Shown in pieces: positions 55,301 to 63,600 of a stretch of 64,000 nt of DNA; position 1 is the first letter of the stretch, and each line of letters starts with the position of its first letter. The translations under genes and the position numbers were made by a program. Where the stretch lies: the NCBI RefSeq assembly GCF_902806685.2, contig NC_048541.1, positions 16,378,662-16,442,661 of the forward strand, read 5' to 3'. The notes beneath the pieces are model-generated. The model was not told the DNA's origin, ran no database searches, and saw only the letters and a program-made list of their open reading frames with translations. Origin of the DNA: Maniola hyperantus (taxonomy: Eukaryota > Arthropoda > Insecta > Lepidoptera > Nymphalidae).

Positions 55301-58300
55301 TACAAAGTAAAACTTTTTATTTGAAGTAGGTTTCGTAGCTATTGGTAGGTTAGCCCCATGGTCCTCACAAGTGTTGTAACCGCGCGGTGTACGGGGGGTC
55401 CAGGTGGGCTCGCTGGAGATGCGTTACTCGCTGGGCGGGGTGGCGGTGGCGGGCGCGGCGCTCACGCTGGGCGCGCTCAGCGCCGCCATCGCGGCCGGCG
55501 GCGTCGGCAAGAACGGCTCCACCGTCGCTGTGAGCGAACGCGGTACCCGCTGGACTAGGAGCTCGATGTTACTACTACCAATAACAGTACGATAGGGAGC
55601 ATTGGTATCCATCCCACTTCTGATGTCAGACGTGAATTGATAACATTTCATAATAATATTATATCTGCTAAAATGTGATATGCCTATGAAATACGTAAAT
55701 CTGTTTTCTTAAACTTAAAAGCCAATGGGGCCGATTCTCTTGAACACAATATCTAAACTAATCTAAATTAACAGGTCTAAATCTAATGCCATGCTTTTCC
55801 GCGAGCAGCATTATGAAAGGGATAGCAATAGATTTAGGCGTGTCATTTTAGTTTAGGTTAGAGATTGTGTACAATGGAATTAGCCACACTAACTAACTAT
55901 AAATAAATAAATCAGTTATCGTTTCAATATTGTAACAACCAAAATTAGGTTGAGCCTCTGATGCCTGCGATGATAGCTTGAACACCGTGCTATAGGCATC
56001 AGTGTAGTACCCGGCATGCGTCGCCATGAGACTCGCGCGCCTTTTAGTGTATGTTTATGTGACTTTGTCAGAAACCTTCACAAAGGCACCAACAACAGCT
56101 GTACAAATTTTCAACTATCCGATGAACGTTACGCAAATACATCTAGGTAATAAATAGATAGACAGATAAATATTATTTTTTATATATTTATGAGTGAAAA
56201 AAAAAATAGCAGAGTTGGATTATGTTTTGGAGTGTTAATTTTTTTTTATCTCTTTCCTAATGAATTGCAAGTTGCCGGTACTTTGAAAATGTGTGATGAT
56301 AATAACTGAACTTGTCTTTTCACTGCCGTGCGCCCTGATTTCTATAAAAATATATTATACTTGGAAAAAGAAAAATAGGGTAAAATTTTAGATCCTAGAT
56401 ACTTTAGGAATTCATCCATCATATTTATCAAAAAAAAAAATGTTATCAATTACGTTAAAAACGACCAAAATTGTAGCATTAATTGTTTTTAGTCCCTTGA
56501 GTCGAGCTCCCGGGCCAATATCGCCGCCAAGTACCTAAACAACGTGGGTTGTTGGGCTTCTAATACTTTCTGTATCTAATCTTCTGTATTCTTGACTATC
56601 CATTATACTATGTAGATTTTGGTTTGTCCATACTGTTTCCTTACACACGAGTTGCTTTTTGTTCTGTTAGTTTCTATGGCTGGCCGCGCACTGTCCGCTA
56701 GTCCGCTAATCTAAATATATTTAAAAACAAACGGGCCGTATTGAAAACCACGGTTTTTGGAAGTCGGTTAAAAAAGGTGACAGACTGACTGACTGACTGA
56801 CTGATCTATTAACGTACAGCTAAAACTACTGGATGGATCAGGCTGAAATTTGACGTGCAGATAGCTATTATGACGTAGGCATCCGTTAAGAAAGGATTTT
56901 TGTAAATTTAACCCTAAGAGGGTGAAATAGGGGTTTGAAATTTGTGTAATCCACGCGGGCGAAGTCGGGAGCATAAGGGAGTCATAATTTATTGATGAAG
57001 CTACTAATAGGTACGCCATACTTCATTTATAGTTGTAAAGACCAAGCGCCAAGCGCCAAGCCGCCAAACGCTTACGAGCACGAAGAAACCAATATTGTAA
57101 GTGTTTTTTCTTTTTGTGTGGAAATAAAATAAAATAAATAAAGACAATCTTATAGCTTGAGATAATATCAAGTGGTCCCAGAAACAACTGCTGTTTTAAA
57201 TCCCTCAGGAAATATGCTAATCCAACTAGGATCTGGTCCAATCAAGGATTTTGGAAAAATCCTAGGTTGGACCAGACGCTTACGGACTGGACCGTTTCTT
57301 ATATAGATGCGTGTGCAACCGATTTTGTAACTTTAGCAGCTTAAGGGTAAGCCTACACTGCGAAATTTTCGCAGAATTTTGGAACATGGAAATTGTATGA
57401 AGCCGTTCGCGCGTATTGTTTTAGCAAGTGCGTGCTGCTCTATACCATTTCCGCATAAGTCAAAATTCTACGCATGAAATCGGTATCGCGCGGTGAAAAT
57501 TCGCAGTGCAGGCCTACCCCAAGGCAACAGTAATCGATCGCACACGCTCTTGAACTCAAAGGATAGGTTCTGCAAAAAGCTAAAGCAATTTTTTTAGACA
57601 ATGTGCAGAAACGGTACAAAATTAAGTAAAACAATTGTGTTCCATTTAGCTGATCTCGGACCTATCTATAATCCTTTAGTCTATAACCTGGCGCTAATCG
57701 CCGTATTGCAACTTCAGATTGGTCTACTTGTTTTGCGAGCACTGTAGCCAGTTTGCGACCAGCCTTTGTCTTAACTTTACTATAACTCCATTTTTGGTCG
57801 GTGATGTGTGTAAGGGGCTTACTTTACTTACTTAGTCCATGTAATTAGCTTTATTTAATTGTTTATTTACTTTAAAAATGCGATGCTGTAGCTTATCATG
57901 TGGGTTTTTTTAATAGCATGACTTTAATCGTCGTAGGTTTGTGTACATACGCACACGGTCATGATGCGGTTAGTCGATGTAATAGTAAGTATATTTTAGC
58001 GTTTAAACTATCGTGAGTGATTCCATTATATATAATATCTGTCAACGGCTTTACTCACGTATTTAGTCGACGTTAGCCCGACTAGTTTCGAACCCTTTTT
58101 CGAGGGGGGAGGGGGGAGTAAAGCCGTTGACAGATATTATATATAAGTATATATGTTGACAGCATCGCGTGCGACCGTTCCGTCCGTATGTACGCAGCTC
58201 TATGTTACATTTTGTTCTTCCATGTAACATTGAGCATGGTCGACTATTATGTTTATTTACGGCAATACCTTAGATTTCCGTAACCGTCATATTGTGTTAG

Positions 58301-61300
58301 ATTAAGCATTTTCGATGTACTATTGTTGTGGTCGATTTACTTTGTACTTTTATCATGTGGGTCTTCACTCATTCCTGTCCAGTCTAGTGTGGACGCCTTT
58401 GCCATCATTGCTATCATTTTGAAAAAAAAAAAAAAAAACTTAATAGGAGTTTATTCGTAGCGCGCTCCACACAAACGTAGTTTGACTTTCATTTGATTAC
58501 TAACCAATCAAATAGTCAATTTGTCTGGTGGGGAGGCTTCGGCCATGGTTAGGTACCACCATACCGGCAAAGCCGTGCCGCCAAGCGATTTGGCGTTCCG
58601 GTACGATGCCGTGTATAAACCGAACGGGGTGTGGGTTTAATTAGAAAAAATAAACTGCCATACCCCTTCCAGGTTAGCCCGTTTTCTTCTTAGACTGCAT
58701 CATCACTTACCACCAGGTGTGATTGCAGTTATGGGCTAACTTGTATCTGAATTAAAAAAAAATAAAGTTCTTAGAATGTGTCTACAAAATTTCATTGAGT
58801 TTGATTGGTTAGTATCCAAATGAGAGCTAGACTACGCTTGTATGAAAAGCACTAGGGAGACTCTTCTTAATCAGTAATACCTACATTTGTTCCTAAAATC
58901 TATTAATCAGTTTTTAGCTATACCTACAACTAAATTCCATTTTTTTTTGCTGTAGTATTATCATCTCTAAAGTACTTTTTTTGGTCAAAATTCATTTTAA
59001 TTTTCGTCCATACTTGCTTAAACATACTTCGACGCTTTTAACTCAAGACCTGCTAAAACTCTAAAACTAAATCGAATTCAATAATATTATGTTTTTTAAA
59101 GTCTTTGTACCTCAAAAGGGATAAAGGAACCCTTATCGGTTCACTTAGTTGTCTGTCTGTCTGTAATTTGCCTGTCTGTCTGTCAAGTAAAGTCTTCTCA
59201 GGAACGCGTGGAAGTACCAAATTGAAATTAATATCAGTTACAGTACGCGACACAAAGTAATGTAATCGGCCTTTAGAATGACATTTCGACTTTGTTAGAG
59301 CGTTCTCTCTCATACCTATATGACGTTTTGTCGTTCTCAACGACAGAGACAATGCTTCACAAATCTGCTATCTCCTTCTAAAGGTTGATGTAAATTACTT
59401 CCTGCCGCGTACACCGTACTACGTCTACGATCCCTTGGAGGCTCTGTAAAAAAATCAAACCCTTAAGTCAACGCAATTAAAAAATACGGCCATTGTGCCG
59501 CATAATTTGACACTCGCTAATAAATCAAAACCTATAGGTATTTCCCGTTGACCTACAATCATATAATTTGGCAAGAAGCATAGTCTTACAGCACAAGTAA
59601 AGAAAAAATCTAAAAATTTTAGTTATATAGAAGAAAGTAAGCCACGTTCCTTCCAAGGTACGGAACCGTCGGTGAGCGAGTCTGACTCGCACTGGGCCAG
59701 TTTTTTTTTAGGGTTCCTCAAAAGGAAAAACGGAACCCTTGTAGGATCACTTTGTGATCTGTCTCTCTGTCTGTCAGTCTGTCAAGAAACCTACAGGGTA
59801 CTTCCAGTTGACCTAGAATAATGAAATTTGACAGGTAGGTAGGTCTTATAGCAGACATTCGGGGAAAAATCTGAAAACCGTGAACTTGTGGTTACTTCAC
59901 ACAAAAAAATTAAATTGTGTTCATAAACAAATAATTACTATTTTCAATTTTAGAAGTAACATTACTATATCAAGTGGGGTATCAAATGAAAGGCCTTCAC
60001 CTGTGCATTCTAAAACAGATTTTTATGTATTTTTATGCATTATAGTTTTTGAATTGTCATGCAAAATGTCGAACAAATACGACTGTAGTACGGAAACCTC
60101 GTTGCGCGAGCCTGACACTTGGCCGGTTTTTTTTTTAATTTAGTGTATTTTTTGGCGGCGCAGATCCCAGGCGTGGAACTACCGCTGGGCGTGGTCGCGA
60201 GCGCGTTCCCCGTCGCGGGGGCTATTTACTTTATCGCCAACTTCGCAGCCACCTTCCGAAATAGGGGATGCGGCAAAAATGGCTCCACCGTGGCCGTAAG
60301 ACTCGTGTGACACATGTATACTATATGTCAACTGTATGACAAGCTACCGGACTGCGGATACGGTGTGGGAATTAAAGTATTATAATTTTTTTGAGTGCGC
60401 CGTCTCCAAAAATTGATATTCATTTTACGTTGTTCACAAATCTTGAATTAAAATACTAAAAGTCTAAAAGTCCTTTGTACAGTAATATTATTATGATATT
60501 ATGAGATTAATTTGAACATTTTTCACACAAGATTTTTTTTTTTAAAATATATTTGTACCAAAAACATTTACAGTAAAGAGAAAAAGAGAGTAAAAGATTA
60601 TTCGGAGCCAGTGTTTCTAAGTCAAGAAGGGCGTAAAGTCAGTTTTTTTTTGTTACGGACCTCCTTTCGAGTTAGAATCTCCTTTCCGATTGATCTTGTC
60701 ACCATAGCGAGCAAACATGAAGGTGGATGCCCTAAAGGATATTACCACAGTTTATATAATAAACCTCTTTCAACTAAATAGTTGTTCAGAACTAAATTTG
60801 CATCATTATCAGTATTATTACGTATGTTTATGATTAGTTTAAGGTAATTTTTTTTCCATCAAAGACTAAGTATAGCTATTAAAAACTCGTGCGAACATTA
60901 TATCGTGGCGTAGTAGCCATTTTGAATAACATTAAGTTCTAATAAACTTCATATTTTGACCTCGTGTGAAAAACTTAAAACATTAATATTGTTTGATTGC
61001 AAATCCAAAATGTATTAATAATTATGGCTTTGGTTTACTTTTCCAGAGGCTTTATCGTAGTGATTAATTTTTAATCCATCTTATCCATAGCACGATATAA
61101 CAATGTAGTTCACCTTTACGAAACTAGATGGCGCTAAACAGTTTTCCCTCGCGCTTTAATTTTGAACATGTTTTTTGAATTAGTATATATCCCCGATATT
61201 ACGTTAATTTCCATGCCGTTATGTTAATCTATTTACTCTATTTCATCTCCTATAGTTTGTACTTTGTAAATATCTTTTATTTCTATTTCTAATTTTTAAA

Positions 61301-62233
61301 CGCGCTTATAATAATATAGTATGTAAATATATGCACGATTAACTTATTTAGTCTTGTAAATATAGTTTTAATCTATTTTTCTTCTAATGTTAAAAATTTG
61401 CCATTTTTTACATCTAAAACTCGCATGTCCTGCAATTCCTATATTTTGTTTGGATGAAACATATTGCATTTCTTCAATAAATAAATGGGTACCTCATTTT
61501 AACAAATTAATGTGTGTAATACAATCTAAAAAAAATCGGTTGATTAATCAGATTGCGCAAAATGTTTTTGTTTTGTATTATAAAATAAAAAGAAGAATGA
61601 TTCGCAAAGTTCAAATAAATGTCAAAAAATTAAATCAGATTTCAGTCGTACCATTAAAAAAAATCGAAAAATTTCCAAAAAAACCTACTTACATAAAAAT
61701 ACGGCCCCAAAAACATCCTTAACAATGATTTGATTTGGCCAACAATTTCTAATTAGTAAGGCGAGTTAGTCCTTGGATAAAGTTTTCAGAGCTTTTCTGA
61801 GAGGGGTTTTCAACTCTGCAAGTCTTTGGAGTTTGGTCTTTTAAGACTACCTCCAAAAATGAAAAAAATATATATTAAAAAGGATTAATAAAGTAAAAAT
61901 AAACGCGACGCGTTAGGTGATTTATATTATTTTTCAGATTCCATAAATGAGTGAAGATAGCACATTTCAGTAGATGTACCCTACCCATTTGTTTCGGCCG
62001 CGAATTTTTTGTATTAAAGGCATGTTTTTTTATAATTTTTTTATTGGCCGCCGCTCGCGTACGCCGCTGCGCCGGACTTACCGCATGACGCATTATAACA
62101 GATCCCGACTCTCAACCTCGGTGTCAATCTCGTATCGAACTACGGCGTGGTGCTGATGACTTTGACAGTCGTCTTCTCGTACGTTAAAGTCATTATGAAA
62201 GGCGGAGTTGGCAAGAACGGCTCCACCGTCGCA
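43959..62233 (+). CDS. CEPT1: choline/ethanolaminephosphotransferase (CEPT1-like), 5' part; 3' exons outside window
   Basis: This membrane enzyme performs the last Kennedy-pathway step: transfer of phosphocholine or phosphoethanolamine from the CDP-alcohol to diacylglycerol in ER/Golgi membranes. Exons 43959-44170, 46649-46889 and 52848-53006 join in phase to 204 residues. One of three homologous fourth exons then follows (55404-55529, 60164-60295 or 62102-62233). The catalytic CDP-alcohol phosphotransferase signature DGx2ARx8Gx3Dx3D is intact in exon 2 (DGKQARRTGSQSPLGELFDH then GCD). Other family hallmarks are LKRLSEHKYS, WLAPNLITILGL, YQSLDAIDG, WMFFQ, FYCAHWQAYVTGTL and GKNGSTVA. The ATG has a good context (gaaaATG). 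A tiny upstream frame (ATG ACG TGA, 43938) precedes it. Exons after GKNGST (expected to begin with the conserved GTSVLSP-like segment) are not in the window. Confidence 0.95.
45251..45476 (-). repeat. Rep-E, second subfamily, antisense
   Basis: 'actagatgatgcccacgact' to 'tttataatattagtatgga'. CEPT1 intron 1. Confidence 0.75.
45666..45882. mobile_element. 217-base MITE nested in Rep-G
   Basis: The ends 'agcgaggtttagactagcaa' and the complement of 'ttgctaatctaaacctcgct' agree at 19 of 20 positions. The flanks read ata on both sides (45663-45665 and 45883-45885). The surrounding Rep-G is interrupted exactly here; the copy at 7334 has the uninterrupted site. CEPT1 intron 1. Confidence 0.8.
46049..46364 (-). 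repeat. SINE-A, near full length, antisense
   Basis: From the 'atcatcatcatcatc' tail to 'ccactaggctatcacagct'. It lies in CEPT1 intron 1. Confidence 0.87.
46649..46889 (+). CDS. CEPT1: CEPT1 exon 2 (catalytic motif)
   Basis: Acceptor is tttgccag|G (TG|G, Trp); donor is TTCCAG|gttggt (phase 0). It holds YSPDARQEPPRWACAVCALG, then YQSLDAIDGKQARR and the Asp/Gly residues of the CDP-alcohol phosphotransferase motif, ending GDYPTWMFFQ. Other open frames over this GC-rich exon are shadows. Confidence 0.97.
46939..47160 (-). repeat. Rep-E, antisense, degenerate
   Basis: 'actagatgatgcccgcgact' to 'cacactttcgctataatatt'. It begins 50 bases after the CEPT1 exon 2 donor. An inverted 'ggttagttagt' / 'ccttcttcat' stretch disrupts the middle. 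Confidence 0.65.
47385..47590 (+). repeat. Rep-F, internally deleted
   Basis: 'agggttccatattatctcaa' and 'gtctgtctgtcgatctgtct', then directly 'cgaaacaatacgactgtagt' to 'cacttggccagttttttt'. CEPT1 intron 2. Confidence 0.7.
48256..48422. mobile_element. small hairpin MITE, copy 1
   Basis: The 28-base arms 48269-48296 and 48376-48403 are perfect ('ttgtacacaatctctaaact' and onward). The outer border is 'ggggccgattctc'. A sister copy lies at 55728. CEPT1 intron 2. Confidence 0.82.
48619..48771 (+). repeat. SINE-A, 3'-truncated
   Basis: Clear A box 'tgatagcctagtggtt' and B box 'ggttcgatcccgg'. It stops after 'aacctgcatgccacc', then passes into a short LINE-like fragment ('gggcacatagttcaaaaaccc'). 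Confidence 0.8.
48845..49190 (-). mobile_element. non-LTR retrotransposon 3' end (Jockey/CR1-like), antisense
   Basis: Antisense translation reads RTARRRASFHPYVVDIPSTR then TKRFASSFLIRMAKVWNTLP and RYVFPTNYNSGIFKTRMNRH, ending soon after LLGKR. The 'RM..WN.LP..VFP..YN.G.FK.R..RHL' pattern is the usual C-terminus of insect Jockey/CR1-type ORF2 proteins. CEPT1 intron 2. Confidence 0.75.
49196..49320. repeat. (ta)n microsatellite flanked by inverted arms
   Basis: Long (ta)n run of about 50 bases between 'ataaataactaacta' and its complement 'tagttagttattta'. A shorter (ta)n precedes it. The whole can fold into one hairpin. Confidence 0.85.
49905..50355 (+). repeat. 216-base tandem duplication
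   Basis: 'ggataatagaaacgtaagaa' at 49959 recurs at 50175 with few changes. Flanking short repeats 'atgaatggatgaaatatgct' and 'ccaagtttgaatgaatg' occur several more times. CEPT1 intron 2. Confidence 0.8.
50586..50766 (+). repeat. SINE-C, third copy, nested in Rep-E
   Basis: Full copy ending in about 16 A. Antisense Rep-E sequence flanks it on both sides (50511-50585 and 50767-50870), so it inserted into an older Rep-E. Confidence 0.8.
51228..51441 (-). repeat. Rep-E, antisense
   Basis: 'actagctgatgcctacgatt' to 'ttcgcatttataataagggt'. CEPT1 intron 2. The 99-codon antisense frame over it is a repeat artefact. Confidence 0.76.
51489..51745 (+). repeat. SINE-A fragments interleaved with Rep-E
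   Basis: A 30-base head ('ccgtgatagcctagtggt', 51489) is cut off by a Rep-E piece. A second head (51631) continues through the B box and 'aaatatcactcgcttta'. The sequence preceding both heads ('cacggccgtaagcgatagttgagtgcgatatgag') is duplicated, at 51458 and 51600. Confidence 0.65.
52115..52318 (-). repeat. Rep-D, antisense
   Basis: 'ggcgactgactgattggtct' to 'aaaaagtcgttaaataagct'. CEPT1 intron 2. Confidence 0.72.
52508..52715 (-). repeat. Rep-E, second subfamily, antisense
   Basis: 'aactagatgatgcccgtctt' to 'cagacagacatactttcgca'. It ends about 130 bases before CEPT1 exon 3. Confidence 0.73.
52848..53006 (+). CDS. CEPT1: CEPT1 exon 3
   Basis: Acceptor is attttccag|TGT; donor is ACTCAG|gtaatg (53 codons, phase 0). 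It encodes CFCAMTLFYCAHWQAYVTGT and IDVTEAQYAIILIHLISAIL, a membrane helix, then GPEFWTTQ. No start codon is needed; supported by splice sites and strong family similarity. Confidence 0.96.
53007..54476. other. AT-rich CEPT1 intron 3, first part
   Basis: No gene, exon or clear repeat was seen in this stretch. Runs of A and T dominate. A 61-codon antisense frame (53980-54165) is not supported. Confidence 0.55.
54480..55019. mobile_element. 540-base MITE with 16-base terminal inverted repeats and TTA target duplication
   Basis: The ends gggccggttgtttcaa / ttgaaacaaccggccc are perfect over 16 bases. TTA flanks both sides (54477-54479 and 55020-55022). A 3-base TWA target site is typical of PIF/Harbinger elements. 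The only internal open frame (66 codons, antisense) is not recognisable as transposase, so the element is non-autonomous. CEPT1 intron 3. Confidence 0.78.
55404..55529 (+). CDS. CEPT1: CEPT1 alternative exon 4a
   Basis: Acceptor is ggggtccag|GTG; donor is GTCGCT|gtgagc (42 codons, phase 0). It encodes a membrane helix rich in Ala/Gly/Val (VGSLEMRYSLGGVAVAG and onward) ending AAGGVGKNGSTVA. The exon is visibly GC-rich and two codons shorter than 4b and 4c. It lacks the IP-type start. It competes with 4b and 4c because all three encode the same part of the protein in the same phase. Confidence 0.88.
55728..55895. mobile_element. small hairpin MITE, copy 2
   Basis: Same orientation and borders as the copy at 48256 ('ggggccgattctcttg'...'acaatggaattag'). 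The arms have a few substitutions. It lies about 200 bases after CEPT1 exon 4a. Confidence 0.8.
56773..56985 (-). repeat. Rep-D, antisense
   Basis: (gact)n start, then 'gatggatcaggctgaaattt' to 'gcgggcgaagtcgggagcat'. CEPT1 intron between 4a and 4b. Confidence 0.75.
57347..57518. mobile_element. MITE-like element with imperfect terminal inverted repeats
   Basis: The left end 'gtaagcctacactgcgaaat' and the complement of the right end 'gaattcgcagtgcaggcctac' are about 80 percent complementary. CEPT1 intron 4a-4b. Confidence 0.5.
58026..58146. mobile_element. MITE-like element, 31-base perfect inverted repeats
   Basis: The arms 58026-58056 and 58116-58146 match perfectly ('ttatatataatatctgtcaa' and onward). 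The loop carries the same 'gtttagtcgacgttagcccgactagtttcgaac'-type core seen at 33239. CEPT1 intron 4a-4b. Confidence 0.83.
58525..58765 (+). repeat. SINE-B, 5'-truncated, with poly(A)
   Basis: 'ggggaggcttcggccatggt' to 'gggctaacttgtatctgaat' followed by an A-rich tail. CEPT1 intron between exons 4a and 4b. Confidence 0.82.
59096..60135 (+). repeat. two Rep-F elements in tandem upstream of CEPT1 exon 4b
   Basis: One copy runs 59096-59700 with an apparent insertion in the middle. A second full copy runs 59707-60135. The second ends with a T run ('ggccggttttttttttaatt') that sits where the polypyrimidine tract of exon 4b would be. Confidence 0.72.
60164..60295 (+). CDS. CEPT1: CEPT1 alternative exon 4b
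   Basis: Acceptor is gcggcgcag|ATC; donor is GTGGCC|gtaaga (44 codons, phase 0). It reads IPGVELPLGVVASAFPVAGA, then IYFIANFAATFRNRGCGKNG and STVA. Homologous over its length to 4a and 4c, but it has Cys in place of Val in the GGVGKNGST segment and Asn-Arg before it. A Rep-F repeat ends about 30 bases upstream of the exon. Confidence 0.88.
62102..62233 (+). CDS. CEPT1: CEPT1 alternative exon 4c
   Basis: Acceptor is attataacag|ATC; donor is GTCGCA|gtaaga (44 codons, phase 0). It reads IPTLNLGVNLVSNYGVVLMT, then VVFSYVKVIMKGGVGKNGST and VA. Of the three copies this is closest to the ancestral-looking family sequence (IPxLN... start, intact GGVGKNGST). Confidence 0.9.
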
Positions 62234-62427
62234 GTAAGAGTTTGAAGTTTAAGCTTTGTGCTGTTGCCACTAGCTCTGGATTCCAGTGTTATGACGTCAG
62301 CATTACTCGTGTACACGGAACGGCTGATGCATGGCTGTATGGGCGCGGCATGAAAGTTGAACACAGTGGGCGGTTACTCCTAATAAAGGCTACATAAAGC
62401 TACTAAACTATCTAGAAATATGTTAAA

Positions 62428-62655
62428 ACTAGCTTATGCTCGCGACTTCGTCCGCGTGGACTACATACATTTCAAATCCCCATTTGACCCACTTACAGAT
62501 AGAATTCCGAAAAATCCTTATTGGATGCCTACTCTTTACAAAGAACACACCCTCCAAATTTCATGTCTCTAGGACCGGCGGTTTAGGCTGTGCGTTGATC
62601 TACATGTTATATGTCAGTCAGTCAGTCAGGACTTTGAATTTTATAAATACAGATT
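62428..62655 (+). repeat. Rep-D-related copy
   Basis: 'actagcttatgctcgcgact' start with a body shared with 16730-17240 and a short (gtca)n end. Confidence 0.75.
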
Positions 62656-63404
62656 TATTTTTGACCGTTTCGGTTATAGCCACCGGGGAGTAAAATGAGA
62701 AAAAACGTTATCAGTAGGATTAACTTCCCGAAACTTCTTACTTTACTTGATTTATTCGTATTGACTGACTAGACTGGAATGGACTGGATTGGACCGGATC
62801 GGGAAAGTCCAAACCGGTCAAAATTACTTTCACCGAGAAATACGGAGAACCTTCGCATCAGTCAGGCATCCCCTGACCACATACATATTATTTTAAACAA
62901 AAAGTGATTTTTTTAACTGTATGTTTTCAACCCTGCCCCTGACGATGACGCCTGAATTGATCACCGATCAGTTATCAGTCAGTCAGTGACTGCGACAAAA
63001 TTGTCTACAATACCTTAATATGGAATATGGACCGACCGTCTTAATATGGAAGCCATAAAAATATGATAGCTCGAAGTCGACTCTGCTGTTTCAACTTTCA
63101 TGACGCGATCTTATAATGTTCGTCTTGATTCGTGTTGCGTTACTTCTATGTTGTATTTAGTGTGATGTTATTCGTTACACACAGACTACAGGAAAAACTT
63201 AGACGGGAAGTGAGCTAAAATTAACTACGCCGGCAAGGCCGATTTTCTAAACTCTCTTCCTATAACATGTTCCTACACTTCAATCTGTGATTGTAGGCTC
63301 CAATACGAAAAGTTTTCACTGTTAAAGTGGCAATGCAAGCTAAAAGCGTAACACGTTACAAACATTTTTAAACTGCAGAATAAAACAAATAGGTAAGTCC
63401 TCTT

Positions 63405-63600
63405 TCATCTAAATAATAAATAAAATAATAAATAAATAAACGTTTATTCGCTGGAATGTGGGTACATATAGGTGTTACATCAGTTGAGTTGCCTGACGCA
63501 TTCTACCAGATCCTGGTGTGCAAATGGTTAAAGAATATTACAATTACATTAAAATTATTCTAGTTCATTACATTTACGAAATCAAAAATTTACTCAATCA
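63405..63600 (-). mobile_element. probable LINE 3' tail, antisense
   Basis: An (aataaata)n run is followed by 'aaacgtttattcgctggaat' and 'gtgggtacatatagg'. Recognised as the antisense of a lepidopteran LINE 3' end with a simple-repeat tail. Confidence 0.55.

Noticed and set aside
60512..60781. 89-codon open frame after exon 4b
   Set aside because: Intronic, AT-rich, no recognisable family or splice sites in phase.
61387..61722. 111-codon open frame in the CEPT1 intron between 4b and 4c
   Set aside because: Lys/Ile/Asn-rich translation of AT-rich DNA with no recognisable domain. It could be chance, and I cannot support it as a gene.
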